From Alphaproteobacteria bacterium (GTDB lineage Bacteria > Pseudomonadota > Alphaproteobacteria > Micropepsales > Micropepsaceae), in NCBI GenBank assembly GCA_019508105.1, contig JAEKMB010000039.1, positions 1-5,955 on the forward strand: a DNA stretch of 5,955 bases, given 5' to 3'. Made by a program: the position numbers and the translations under genes. Below the pieces are notes generated by a model. It was not told the DNA's origin. It made no database searches and was given only the letters and a program-made list of their open reading frames with translations. This document shows, one piece after another, positions 1-4,907 of this stretch. Position 1 is the first letter of the stretch. Each line of letters begins with the position of its first letter.

Positions 1-114
1 CAGCTATCTGGGCCAGCGTAGCTTCTTCTGACTGGTCCCGCTCCAACAGGCCAGCTCATGGGACAGGTGGGACTGGGCCGTAGCGTTGGCAACAAGGAAT
101 TTTTGGAAGGGCAT
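1..114 (-). pseudogene. 5' part of an unrecognised gene, probably frameshifted, running off the left edge
   Basis: The minus strand from an ATG at 114 reads MPFQKFLVANATAQSHLSHE, then LACW, and reaches a TAG at 4-6. If one base is restored near 47-52 (minus-strand GGCCTG read as GGCCCTG), the frame continues as HELALLERDQSEEATLAQIA and stays open to the window edge. That reads as a smooth, helix-rich protein, whereas the uncorrected frame turns basic and stops after 36 residues. I infer a one-base deletion or sequencing error in the first 25 codons of a longer gene. I do not recognise the family. The start has no strong Shine-Dalgarno sequence. The gene is divergent from the dioxygenase at 207, with about 92 bp between the starts. 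An intact short 36-residue peptide is the alternative, and less likely. Confidence 0.4.
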
Positions 115-171
115 TTGTCCACGGTCTCTCCGCCCGGGACCAGGACCTTTTCTTCGGCCGTCATCCCCCGT

Positions 172-177
172 TATAAT
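172..177 (+). promoter_or_regulatory. Candidate -10 box of the 2OG dioxygenase gene
   Basis: A perfect TATAAT lies 29 bp before the GTG start at 207, in otherwise GC-rich DNA, which would give a leader of roughly 20-25 nt. The -35 region is poor: only TTCTTC/TTTCTT at about 149-155 with suitable spacing. The core TTATAA at 171-176 is self-complementary, so the minus strand offers TATAAC facing the divergent gene at 114. The position and the perfect hexamer support a promoter; the weak -35 keeps this tentative. Confidence 0.4.
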
Positions 178-206
178 GGCGGCACCTACCGCTGAATAAA
201 CGTGCC

Positions 207-851
207 GTGCCGACCGATTCTATTTCCGCCCTCGAATCTTTTCGCTCCCATGGCTATGCTGTCATCGGGGGCCTGATCGCTACCGATCGCACGGTGCGGC
301 TTCGCGATCACTTGGCGGCGCGTGCGGCGGCGGGCACGTTGCGCATGAGGGGTGATGACCAGGTACCCGGCACACCTCATGTCTATGGTGATCCTGAGAT
401 CGATGCGCTGATGCAGGACATCAAGCCTGCGGTCGAGATCCATTCGGGCCTTAGTCTGCACCCCACTTATTCCTTTGCCCGCATCTATAAGAACGGCGAT
501 GTGCTTCCGCCTCATCGCGACCGTGAAGCTTGTGAGATTTCCATTAGCCTCAACCTGGGCCAGGAGCCCTCTGCGCCTTGGCCGCTCAATATCGGCGAAC
601 AACACGCACCGTTCGCCGCAATCCTCGGTCCAGGCGATGGCTTTCTTTATAAAGGAATGGAGCTGACGCATTGGCGCAATGCTTATCAGGGAAGCCGTAT
701 GTTCCAGGTCTTCCTGCATTATGTGGATGCGAATGGTCCGCATGCCGGGGAGAAGTTCGACAGCCGCGCCTCGCTCAGTAACCCGTTTCAGCCGGAGATG
801 ACGGGGTTGCTGGGACGCTTCATGGTTCCGCGGCTTACGGACCTGACCTAA
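207..851 (+). CDS. 2-oxoglutarate/Fe(II)-dependent dioxygenase-like protein
   Basis: A 214-residue cytosolic protein of the cupin-fold 2OG/Fe(II) oxygenase type. Such enzymes couple decarboxylation of 2-oxoglutarate to hydroxylation of a substrate; the substrate is unknown here. The iron-binding HxD is H103-R104-D105 in LPPHRDREACE, preceded by the typical strand SFARIYKNGDVL (89-100). The distal histidine is H155 in ELTHWRN, and R164 or R157 is the likely 2-oxoglutarate carboxylate ligand. The segment FQVFLHYVDANGPH (166-179) gives the last core strand. No signal peptide or membrane segment is visible. The start is GTG: the frame is closed by a TAA at 174-176 and has no ATG before residue 15. 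No clear Shine-Dalgarno is present, so with the near -10 box it may have a short leader. Its stop overlaps the convergent gene by 4 bp. It does not align visibly with that neighbour outside the metal motif. Confidence 0.85.
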   Translation: MPTDSISALESFRSHGYAVIGGLIATDRTVRLRDHLAARAAAGTLRMRGDDQVPGTPHVYGDPEIDALMQDIKPAVEIHSGLSLHPTYSFARIYKNGDVLPPHRDREACEISISLNLGQEPSAPWPLNIGEQHAPFAAILGPGDGFLYKGMELTHWRNAYQGSRMFQVFLHYVDANGPHAGEKFDSRASLSNPFQPEMTGLLGRFMVPRLTDLT

Positions 852-1447
852 GTAAATTCCGGACCCGAGACCCAAGCGACCAGGGCCTTGCGCACGCCGG
901 CAGTAACCGGTGTCACCCGGTGCAGTACATAGGAGGAGAAGGCCACCACCGTGCCGCGTGTCCGCGGCGCTGTGACGATGCCATCGCCGAACTGCAGCTG
1001 CAGGTCGCAGCCCTCATAAGCCGAAGGGTCGCTCAACTGTACGCTCATCGACAATTTGCGTGCCTCTGGCGTCATAGCACCGTGATCGACATGCCAGTCA
1101 TAATGCCCGCCCTGGCTAGCCTCATAGACGGTGTATTGCGGCGGCTCCCGCAGTTCATTGAATATCGCGTATTTATAGTATTGGCTGTTCAGAGATCGCA
1201 CGATCTGTTCTAGCCGGGCGAATAGCCAATGAGTTGTGTTGGCCCGCTGTACCCACGACACGTCCGTAATCCGTTTCTCGCCCATGGCGTCCTGCGCGAG
1301 GACAACCTCGGCGCGCTCGCGCGCCAGGCTGTCGCCGAGCGCGATGATCCGGTCCGCTTCGGTGGCGCTGAAGGCACTCTCCCAGACAATGAGAGGGCCA
1401 CAATCTGCATCGTCGCGCACAAGCTGCAGGCCCAGCCTTGCAGCCAT
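848..1447 (-). CDS. 2OG-Fe(II) oxygenase, prolyl-4-hydroxylase/PKHD type
   Basis: A 199-residue protein with the complete ligand set of the prolyl-4-hydroxylase-like 2OG/Fe(II) family. The metal ligands are H119-V-D121 in GGHYDWHVDHG and H176 in SSYVLHRVTPVTAGVRKAL. R186, ten residues after H176, is the 2-oxoglutarate ligand, as in the H-x-V-x-P-V-T-x-G-x-R signature of PiuC/YbiX-type proteins. The N-terminal helices (28-50, 72-90) and YTVYEASQGG (105-114) also fit this fold. It is slightly shorter than PiuC (about 225 residues) and lacks that protein's C-terminal extension. PiuC-type proteins are often linked to iron uptake, but nothing here shows that, and the substrate is unknown. The ATG at 1447 is chosen because an in-frame TAA lies 27 nt upstream. 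AGGG directly abuts the start, so the ribosome site is weak. It is convergent with the other dioxygenase, with interlocked stops. Confidence 0.92.
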   Translation of the reverse strand: MAARLGLQLVRDDADCGPLIVWESAFSATEADRIIALGDSLARERAEVVLAQDAMGEKRITDVSWVQRANTTHWLFARLEQIVRSLNSQYYKYAIFNELREPPQYTVYEASQGGHYDWHVDHGAMTPEARKLSMSVQLSDPSAYEGCDLQLQFGDGIVTAPRTRGTVVAFSSYVLHRVTPVTAGVRKALVAWVSGPEFT

Positions 1448-1496
1448 CCCTGCGCTGCAAATAGCACTGAGTTATCATCGATTTCCGCGAGAAGCC

Positions 1497-1569
1497 GTGT
1501 CCGCTTTGGCCCAAAATCGGTCGTCCCGCCTCGGCTATCTAACGTCCGCTTTGCGCCAAAAGGGATCGT
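1497..1569 (+). repeat. Decayed copy of the composite palindromic repeat
   Basis: This is the same two-unit layout as the copies at 3847-3922 and 4817-4890, but degraded. Unit 1 (about 1497-1523) keeps TGTCCGCTTT but has AAAATCGGTCGT as its right arm. Unit 2 (about 1541-1569) keeps AACGTCCGCTTTGCGCCAAAA exactly like the 3892 unit in its left arm and loop, while its right arm has become GGGATCGT. The TCCGC landmarks of the two units are 46 bp apart, against 45 and 43 in the other copies. It is in the same orientation as both. Confidence 0.75.
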
Positions 1570-1594
1570 AAATATTGCTGGCGGCATCCGACTT

Positions 1595-1765
1595 CTATTC
1601 TGACGGATCCTTGGGCTTGTTTCGGAAGGGGGCGGAGGTGACGCCTGGCGCGCCCGGCGGGTTAGGAAAGTAGATCTCCTTGTAATAGGCCAGATCATGT
1701 GGCGGCGCGGCGTGAATGCCAAGGACCCGCAGGATTCGACCGGAGGCTGCTTCAGACCCTGGGCA
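1595..1765 (-). pseudogene. C-terminal remnant of an unrecognised protein
   Basis: The minus strand is open for 56 codons between an in-frame TAA at 1766-1768 and a TAG at 1595-1597. It has no ATG, GTG or TTG start at its beginning. The text is protein-like: GRILRVLGIHAAPPHDLAYY, then KEIYFPNPPGAP, then a polar tail ending RNKPKDPSE. The YYKEIYFPNPP segment and the charged end are hard to explain as random reading of the opposite strand. I infer the 3' end of a gene whose upstream part has been deleted: no frame continues it between 1766 and 1858, and stops appear in all three. I cannot name the family. The plus-strand frame opposite (from 1697) is then a shadow, which fits the later start chosen for the PAS gene. 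Confidence 0.4.
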
Positions 1766-1802
1766 TTAATTTTGGTCCCCCTAGTGATATTTGCAGCGCG
1801 AT

Positions 1803-1828
1803 GGAACTTTCCCCGGGCGCGTCAGTTT
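1803..1828 (+). promoter_or_regulatory. Candidate EcfG-type (general stress) promoter of the PAS gene
   Basis: GGAAC at 1803-1807 is followed, after 17 bp, by GTTT at 1825-1828. The alphaproteobacterial EcfG/SigT consensus is GGAAC-N16-17-cGTT. The match here is exact except for A instead of C before GTT. It ends 30 bp before the ATG at 1859, a normal leader length. This suggests control of the PAS gene, and perhaps the small gene behind it, by the PhyR-NepR-EcfG stress pathway. It is a single motif read by eye, so regulation is inferred. Confidence 0.45.
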
Positions 1829-1858
1829 GAGCCTAAGGCGGAATGCACCGAAGGCACC

Positions 1859-2497
1859 ATGTACGATCCAGATTCAGAAACTTCGCGGCTCCTCGCGCCA
1901 GACTCGATTGTAGAGCAAGCCGTGGCCCTGCTTGAGCCGGGCGACGCGAGCCTTTTTGCTACGTTGGAGGATTTACCCGCTCCGATCTACGTTACCGACG
2001 CCAGAGGTCTGGTTGTCTATTTTAATAGCGCTTGCATCCAGTTCGCAGGGCGTACGCCGATTGCCGGTAAGGACCGTTGGTGCGTGACTTGGAAGCTTTA
2101 CACGGATAATGGAGAATTTTTGCCCCATGACAGATGCCCCATGGCCGAAGCCATCGTCAAAAAGCAGCCCATCCGTAACGTCACGGCGGTCGCTGAGCGC
2201 CCGGACGGAACGCGGGTCAATTTCATGCCCTATCCCACGCCGCTTTTCGACCGGGACGGAGAACTTCGGGGCGCTGTAAATGTCCTGATCGACGTCACCG
2301 ATCAACGGCAGGCCACCTTACTACGGGCTCAAGCGAGCAAGTGTGCGCGCCTCAGTGGTGCAACCGGCGACAATGATGTCACCGCAACCTTGAACCGGTT
2401 GGCTCATGAGTATGAAGCCAAAGCCTTGGCTTTGGAGAGCCGTGCGCGGCAACGCGACTTAGCCGCGCGGACTGATCGGTCAAAAATGCAGGCGTAA
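1859..2497 (+). CDS. Stand-alone PAS-domain protein with C-terminal helical tail
   Basis: A 212-residue soluble protein. Residues about 34-150 form one PAS domain: LEDLPAPIYVTDARGLVVYF at 37-56, the motif WCVTWKLY (74-81), LPHDRCPM (88-95), ERPDGTRVNFMPYPTPL (113-129), and the closing strand GAVNVLIDVTDQR (138-150). This is the PAS type that commonly heads sensor histidine kinases in alphaproteobacteria, but no kinase, HATPase, GGDEF or other output domain follows. Instead a tail of about 60 residues carries KCARL (161-165) and LAHEYEAKALALE (181-193), a helical motif like that of small stand-alone alphaproteobacterial proteins. It may act as a partner-binding sensor; the ligand is unknown. 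The ATG at 1859 is preferred over 1697: it has GAAGG 4 nt upstream, the PAS-family N-terminus fits, and an EcfG-like promoter lies between the two starts. The small gene at 2548 follows after 50 bp. Confidence 0.85.
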   Translation: MYDPDSETSRLLAPDSIVEQAVALLEPGDASLFATLEDLPAPIYVTDARGLVVYFNSACIQFAGRTPIAGKDRWCVTWKLYTDNGEFLPHDRCPMAEAIVKKQPIRNVTAVAERPDGTRVNFMPYPTPLFDRDGELRGAVNVLIDVTDQRQATLLRAQASKCARLSGATGDNDVTATLNRLAHEYEAKALALESRARQRDLAARTDRSKMQA

Positions 2498-2528
2498 TCG
2501 CTGCGGGTGCCCCGAAAGCCGTCAAAGT

Positions 2529-2540
2529 TCCTACGTAGGA
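2529..2540. repeat. 12-bp perfect palindrome overlapping the ribosome binding site of the small gene
   Basis: TCCTACGTAGGA is fully self-complementary and shares AGGA with the Shine-Dalgarno sequence AGGAG (2537-2541) of the gene at 2548. As RNA it could form only a weak hairpin of about 4 bp with an ACGT loop. As DNA it could be a dimeric operator. No second copy is seen in the window. Confidence 0.3.
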
Positions 2541-2547
2541 GAATTCA

Positions 2548-2706
2548 ATGCGTAAACTGATCTTACTTGCTCTCGGACTGGGCGCTGCCGAATTCGTTAG
2601 GCGACAGGCCGCCAAGCGCGGGATTTCCCGTACCGATTATCTTACGAACGTTGCGTCCAACACCGTTGCCCGTCTGAAGGGCGAAGAAGAAAAACGTCCT
2701 GCATAG
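2548..2706 (+). CDS. Small 52-residue membrane-type protein, unknown function
   Basis: The frame runs ATG to TAG and encodes 52 residues. It has a near-ideal ribosome site, AGGAG at 2537-2541, with a 6-nt spacer to the ATG. The N-terminus MRKLILLALGLGAAEF is basic and then hydrophobic, giving one short membrane segment (about 3-16). The remainder is an amphipathic, charged stretch with RRQAAKRG (18-25), SNTVARLKGEEEK, and a polar end. The hydrophobic part is short, so it could be an inner-membrane anchor or a membrane-surface helix; a cleaved signal peptide is unlikely because no cleavage site is evident. It lies 50 bp after the PAS gene on the same strand and is probably co-transcribed with it. 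I do not recognise a family. The strong ribosome site and the protein-like sequence make it a real gene despite its size. Confidence 0.75.
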   Translation: MRKLILLALGLGAAEFVRRQAAKRGISRTDYLTNVASNTVARLKGEEEKRPA

Positions 2707-2765
2707 CGGCGCACGAGCCGGCGTTACAGATTAATGTCGTCCTTCCGGTTGCCGGTGTTCGAGCG

Positions 2766-3782
2766 TTAATATCGTAGGCTGGGCAAGTTCGCATTGATGG
2801 CTGTCGCGGCAATAGCCGCTTGACCTGCGGCGACACTGACCTGGGAGAGACCGCGAACAATATCGCCTGCCGCGTATAGCCCCGCGACAGATGTCTGCTG
2901 ATGTAGGTCGACGACCAGAGCCCCATCTTCATCGACTTTTGCCCCGACGGACACAGCCAGTTGAGATCGCAAATTCATTCCCAGCGCGGAGTATATAGTA
3001 TCGAAGATTAGCGGCGGCTCTTCGTCCGAATACCATGCCGCGACCTGGTTCTTATCACGGGCTAGCCGTGAGATCGGATGTAAGACGATGTTGATACCGG
3101 CATCGACCAGGACTCGTTGCTCCTCTTCAGGGATATAGGCAGGGCGGCCAAGGGTGAGGACTGTGAGGTCCGCGGTATACCCCCTCAGCAGCAACGCTTC
3201 CTTCGTTCGGCACTTGCCATACGAAATTAGACCAATTCTTTTCCCCGTCGCTTCGTAAGCATCGCAGATAGGACAGTGTCTGATGAGGCCGTCCCTGACT
3301 GCGGTCCGTGCGTCTTTGATTTCCGGTTCCACATCAAGCCCTCCTGTTGCAATGAGAACCTTTGAAGCTGTGACCTGTCCCTGCGTCCACGTAGCAATGA
3401 ATGAGCCGCCTTCCTCATAAAGAATCATCATGGCAACGCCAGTGACCGGCTTAGTCATGGAAAAGATGCGGAAAATGGTGTCCCTAGTCATGGGAGCGCC
3501 GCTCGCAATGTCTTTTTTGCCGTAGATTCTTTCCTCAACCACTTTGCCGTGGCGCGACAGGATTGTTACGATACCAGGGAGGTGCTTCTGGTCCACTTCT
3601 TGCTGCATCGCTACGTGAAGCCGCTGAAGTCGTTCGGACGAGAATCCGAGAGCCTCAGGTTTAGTCTCTGTGACGTTGGGCTTCAGGTTTGCTTGCTGTG
3701 CGTGGGTTTGGGGCGCTCCGGTTAGAAGGAGCAGTCCCGCAATGAGCGACAAGGTGTATCGCAAGCGCCGCAGATTACTCAT
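2766..3782 (-). CDS. Chimera: truncated beta-lactamase-family serine hydrolase fused to truncated thioredoxin-reductase-like protein
   Basis: A 338-residue open frame joins parts of two unrelated genes. Residues 1-30 (from MSNLRRLRYTLSLIAGLL) form a Sec signal peptide with a likely cut after THA. Residues about 31-125 match the start of a class C beta-lactamase/esterase (PF00144 type), with GFSSERLQRL, MTRDTIFRIF and the catalytic S-M-T-K (S108, K111). The YxN and KTG/HxG motifs are absent. From about residue 126 it becomes a thioredoxin-reductase-like oxidoreductase: SKVLIATGG, the redox motif H-CPIC-D (C170, C173), a poor nucleotide-binding loop around GLISYGK, and the flavin-contact end TSVAGLYAAGDIVRGLSQ. 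The N-terminal GxGxxG FAD-binding part is missing. The join maps to about 3405-3412. The ATG at 3782 has AAGGA 9 nt upstream; an ATG at 3845 would bury the signal peptide. Neither half should keep its parent activity. It is probably a deletion product, or an assembly error. Confidence 0.85.
   Translation of the reverse strand: MSNLRRLRYTLSLIAGLLLLTGAPQTHAQQANLKPNVTETKPEALGFSSERLQRLHVAMQQEVDQKHLPGIVTILSRHGKVVEERIYGKKDIASGAPMTRDTIFRIFSMTKPVTGVAMMILYEEGGSFIATWTQGQVTASKVLIATGGLDVEPEIKDARTAVRDGLIRHCPICDAYEATGKRIGLISYGKCRTKEALLLRGYTADLTVLTLGRPAYIPEEEQRVLVDAGINIVLHPISRLARDKNQVAAWYSDEEPPLIFDTIYSALGMNLRSQLAVSVGAKVDEDGALVVDLHQQTSVAGLYAAGDIVRGLSQVSVAAGQAAIAATAINANLPSLRY
3405..3412 (-). other. Fusion junction between the two gene halves
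   Basis: On the minus strand the hydrolase text ILYEEG, normal just after the SxxK helix, passes directly into GSFIATWTQG, which leads into the flavoprotein strand SKVLIATGG. The two glycine codons GGC GGC at 3405-3410, preceded by GAA, give a short AAGGCGGC stretch where microhomology could have joined the parents. The frame is kept across the join. The exact breakpoint is uncertain by a few codons. Confidence 0.6.
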
Positions 3783-3846
3783 TTGCTTTGATCCTTTTGG
3801 ATGTTGCGAAGCTTCTACAGATTCCGTCGCCACTGGTTTCCTCATT

Positions 3847-3922
3847 CATGTCCGCTTTAACCAAAAGCGGTCATTCGCACTCAGTTCGCCCAACGTCCGC
3901 TTTGCGCCAAAAGCGGACATTC
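3847..3922 (+). repeat. Composite palindromic repeat, two units, well preserved
   Basis: Unit 1 (3848-3874) pairs ATGTCCGCTTT with AAAGCGGTCAT, one mismatch in 11 bp. Unit 2 (3892-3922) pairs GTCCGCTTT (3895-3903) with AAAGCGGAC (3910-3918) perfectly around a GC-rich loop, and the match extends outward with one mismatch. The landmarks are 45 bp apart. It lies between the end of the 273-residue membrane protein gene and the start of the chimera. The repeat reads NVRFAPKAD when translated, a phrase that recurs in spurious alphaproteobacterial frames. It would form hairpins in a minus-strand transcript. Confidence 0.85.
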
Positions 3923-3961
3923 CTCCGATCATCACTGATGACTTCAATTAGCGAACGTCCA

Positions 3962-4783
3962 TCAGCGCCTTCGACCGAAGACAGGGAGTAATATCTTGTT
4001 GCGTTGATCGAGTGTGGCGGGAACGAATTGCCAGCGCGACTGCCCATACACAGTGGGGACTGCCCCGATCGGCGAACAAATATAGCCGTTTTCACTGAAT
4101 TCATTCCGGGATTTGACCAAGGGCGCACGCTCGCCCTGCGCGATCACGTCCAGATCATTGGAATTGAAAGGAAGATCGAGCACCTTCACCCGGCGGATCA
4201 CATTTCCGCTAACTACAGTCATGCCGCGATTTATGTCGCGGGCACGGGTCACCGCCTCGCGCAGCCTGGCTTCCGAAGCCGGGTCTAGGCGGCGGCCCGG
4301 CCCGACCATCGTATACAGCAAATCCCATTGGACGTTTTCCTCGTGGCCAGCGTCACTCGCACTTTGGATAAAGTGGTAGATGGTGGTCAGTGTCGCCAGT
4401 TCCTCACGGGGGAAATGCACCGCGGCTTGCGAGCCTTGGGCGCTTTCCCACGCGCCGCTGAGCCATAAACCGGGTGGCGGCGTGCCGATATCGCCCACCG
4501 GCTGCAGGGTACCGGTTTTGGACGCGGCATCCAGGATTGTGGCCAGTTCATCCAGTCGATGCTCGCCGCATTTCTCGGTGCGCAAGCGCGATGTCGCCCG
4601 AGCCACATTGCCGGCCAGTTCGGTCGCGATGAGGGCGCGCGCCTCTGCTACCTGCCCGCGCCAGTGCCACCATTCCACCGCCTGCTCGGCGGACAGCGCT
4701 ATGGAAACACCCAGCACGATGATCCCGATCTCGGAGAAGAGTTCGCGCCAGCTGCGAACTGGCTTCGGCTTGTGAATGTCCAT
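3962..4783 (-). CDS. Single-pass membrane protein, tandem paralogue 1 (273 aa)
   Basis: A 273-residue protein with a basic N-terminus (MDIHKPKPVRSWRELF), then one hydrophobic helix at about 19-36 (EIGIIVLGVSIALSAEQAV) running into VEWWHWR. Positive charges before the helix suggest a cytoplasmic N-terminus and an exported C-terminal domain of about 235 residues. Segments shared with the neighbour include SGAWES (109-114), HFPREELA (123-130), LYTMVGPGRRLDP (156-168) and CSPIGAVPTVYGQS (236-249). C72 and C236 are conserved and could form a disulphide. The family has no name I know; its N-terminus recalls the EIxxxxxGIxIAL segment of DUF6090-type proteins. The ATG at 4783 is preferred to the TTG just before it because the paralogue also starts MDIHKPKP and AAGG lies 8 nt upstream. 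It is probably in an operon with the genes at 4908 and 5754, despite a 124-bp gap holding a repeat. Confidence 0.88.
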   Translation of the reverse strand: MDIHKPKPVRSWRELFSEIGIIVLGVSIALSAEQAVEWWHWRGQVAEARALIATELAGNVARATSRLRTEKCGEHRLDELATILDAASKTGTLQPVGDIGTPPPGLWLSGAWESAQGSQAAVHFPREELATLTTIYHFIQSASDAGHEENVQWDLLYTMVGPGRRLDPASEARLREAVTRARDINRGMTVVSGNVIRRVKVLDLPFNSNDLDVIAQGERAPLVKSRNEFSENGYICSPIGAVPTVYGQSRWQFVPATLDQRNKILLPVFGRRR

Positions 4784-4816
4784 CAATTCAGCCTTATAGG
4801 TTCAAACTTCATCATC

Positions 4817-4890
4817 AATGTCCGCTTTACACAAAAGCGGTCATTCGTTCCCGTTCAACAATGTCCGCTTTGCGCCATAAGCGGACATTC
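4817..4890 (+). repeat. Composite palindromic repeat, two units, between tandem paralogues
   Basis: Unit 1 (4817-4845) pairs AATGTCCGCTTT with AAAGCGGTCATT, one mismatch. Unit 2 (4860-4889) pairs AATGTCCGCTT perfectly with AAGCGGACATT, 11 bp around a loop of 8. The landmarks are 43 bp apart. As in the 3847 copy, the first unit ends in GGTCATTCG and the second in GGACATTC, so the two units are distinct and ordered. It fills most of the gap between the genes ending at 4908 and starting at 4783, whereas the gap upstream at 5745 is only 9 bp. Confidence 0.88.
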
Positions 4891-4907
4891 GTCGGCGCTG
4901 GCGTCGG

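Larger units (their letters stand above)
1452..1799. repeat. 17-bp near-perfect inverted repeat, arms 315 bp apart
   Basis: The left arm (1452-1468) reads gcgctgcaaatagcact. The right arm (1783-1799) reads agtgatatttgcagcgc, whose reverse complement matches 16 of 17 positions. Outside the arms, CCATC on the left (1444-1448) also matches the reverse complement of GATGG on the right (1800-1804) if a 3-nt gap is allowed. No convincing target-site duplication flanks the pair. The left arm lies just before the start codon of the PKHD-type gene, and the right arm just before the EcfG-like promoter, each pointing the same way relative to its gene. It could be a duplicated regulatory site, the ends of a decayed small element, or partly chance. 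Confidence 0.35.
1448..1858. other. Gene-poor interval: decayed repeat, coding remnant, inverted repeat, promoter
   Basis: About 410 bp without an intact gene. It lies between the start of the PKHD-type oxygenase and the start of the PAS gene, so the two genes are divergent. From left to right it holds one arm of a 17-bp inverted repeat (1452-1468), a decayed composite palindromic repeat (1497-1569), a minus-strand C-terminal coding remnant (1595-1765), the second arm (1783-1799), and an EcfG-like promoter (1803-1828). A plus-strand open frame upstream of the PAS start (from 1697) overlaps the remnant and is judged non-coding. The mix of remnants suggests past rearrangement here. Confidence 0.6.

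Noticed and set aside
186..875. Long minus-strand open frame across the first dioxygenase
   Set aside because: It is the antisense shadow of the gene at 207-851, is rich in Arg, and shows no domain.
1210..1722. Minus-strand frame of 170 residues over the start of the PKHD-type gene
   Set aside because: It overlaps the oxygenase in another frame and includes translated repeat text (FGAKRTL); low-complexity Pro/Arg composition.
1697..1858. Longer PAS protein starting at 1697 with an apparent hydrophobic segment (WALILVPLVIF)
   Set aside because: The extension has no good ribosome site, overlaps a better minus-strand coding remnant, and would place the EcfG-like promoter inside the gene. The ATG at 1859 has GAAGG upstream and a family-like start.
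2707..2765. Terminator between the small gene and the convergent chimera
   Set aside because: Only a 4-bp CCGG/CCGG pairing and no U-tract; not enough to call.
3783..3845. Start of the chimera at the ATG at 3845
   Set aside because: It would put 21 polar residues before a clear signal peptide and reaches almost into the repeat. The ATG at 3782 has AAGGA at 9 nt.
4775..4783. Shared AATGTCC between repeat arms and the start codon region of the paralogues (also at 5736-5742)
   Set aside because: Seven bases follow simply from the codons for MDIH on the other strand; no wider similarity to the repeat.
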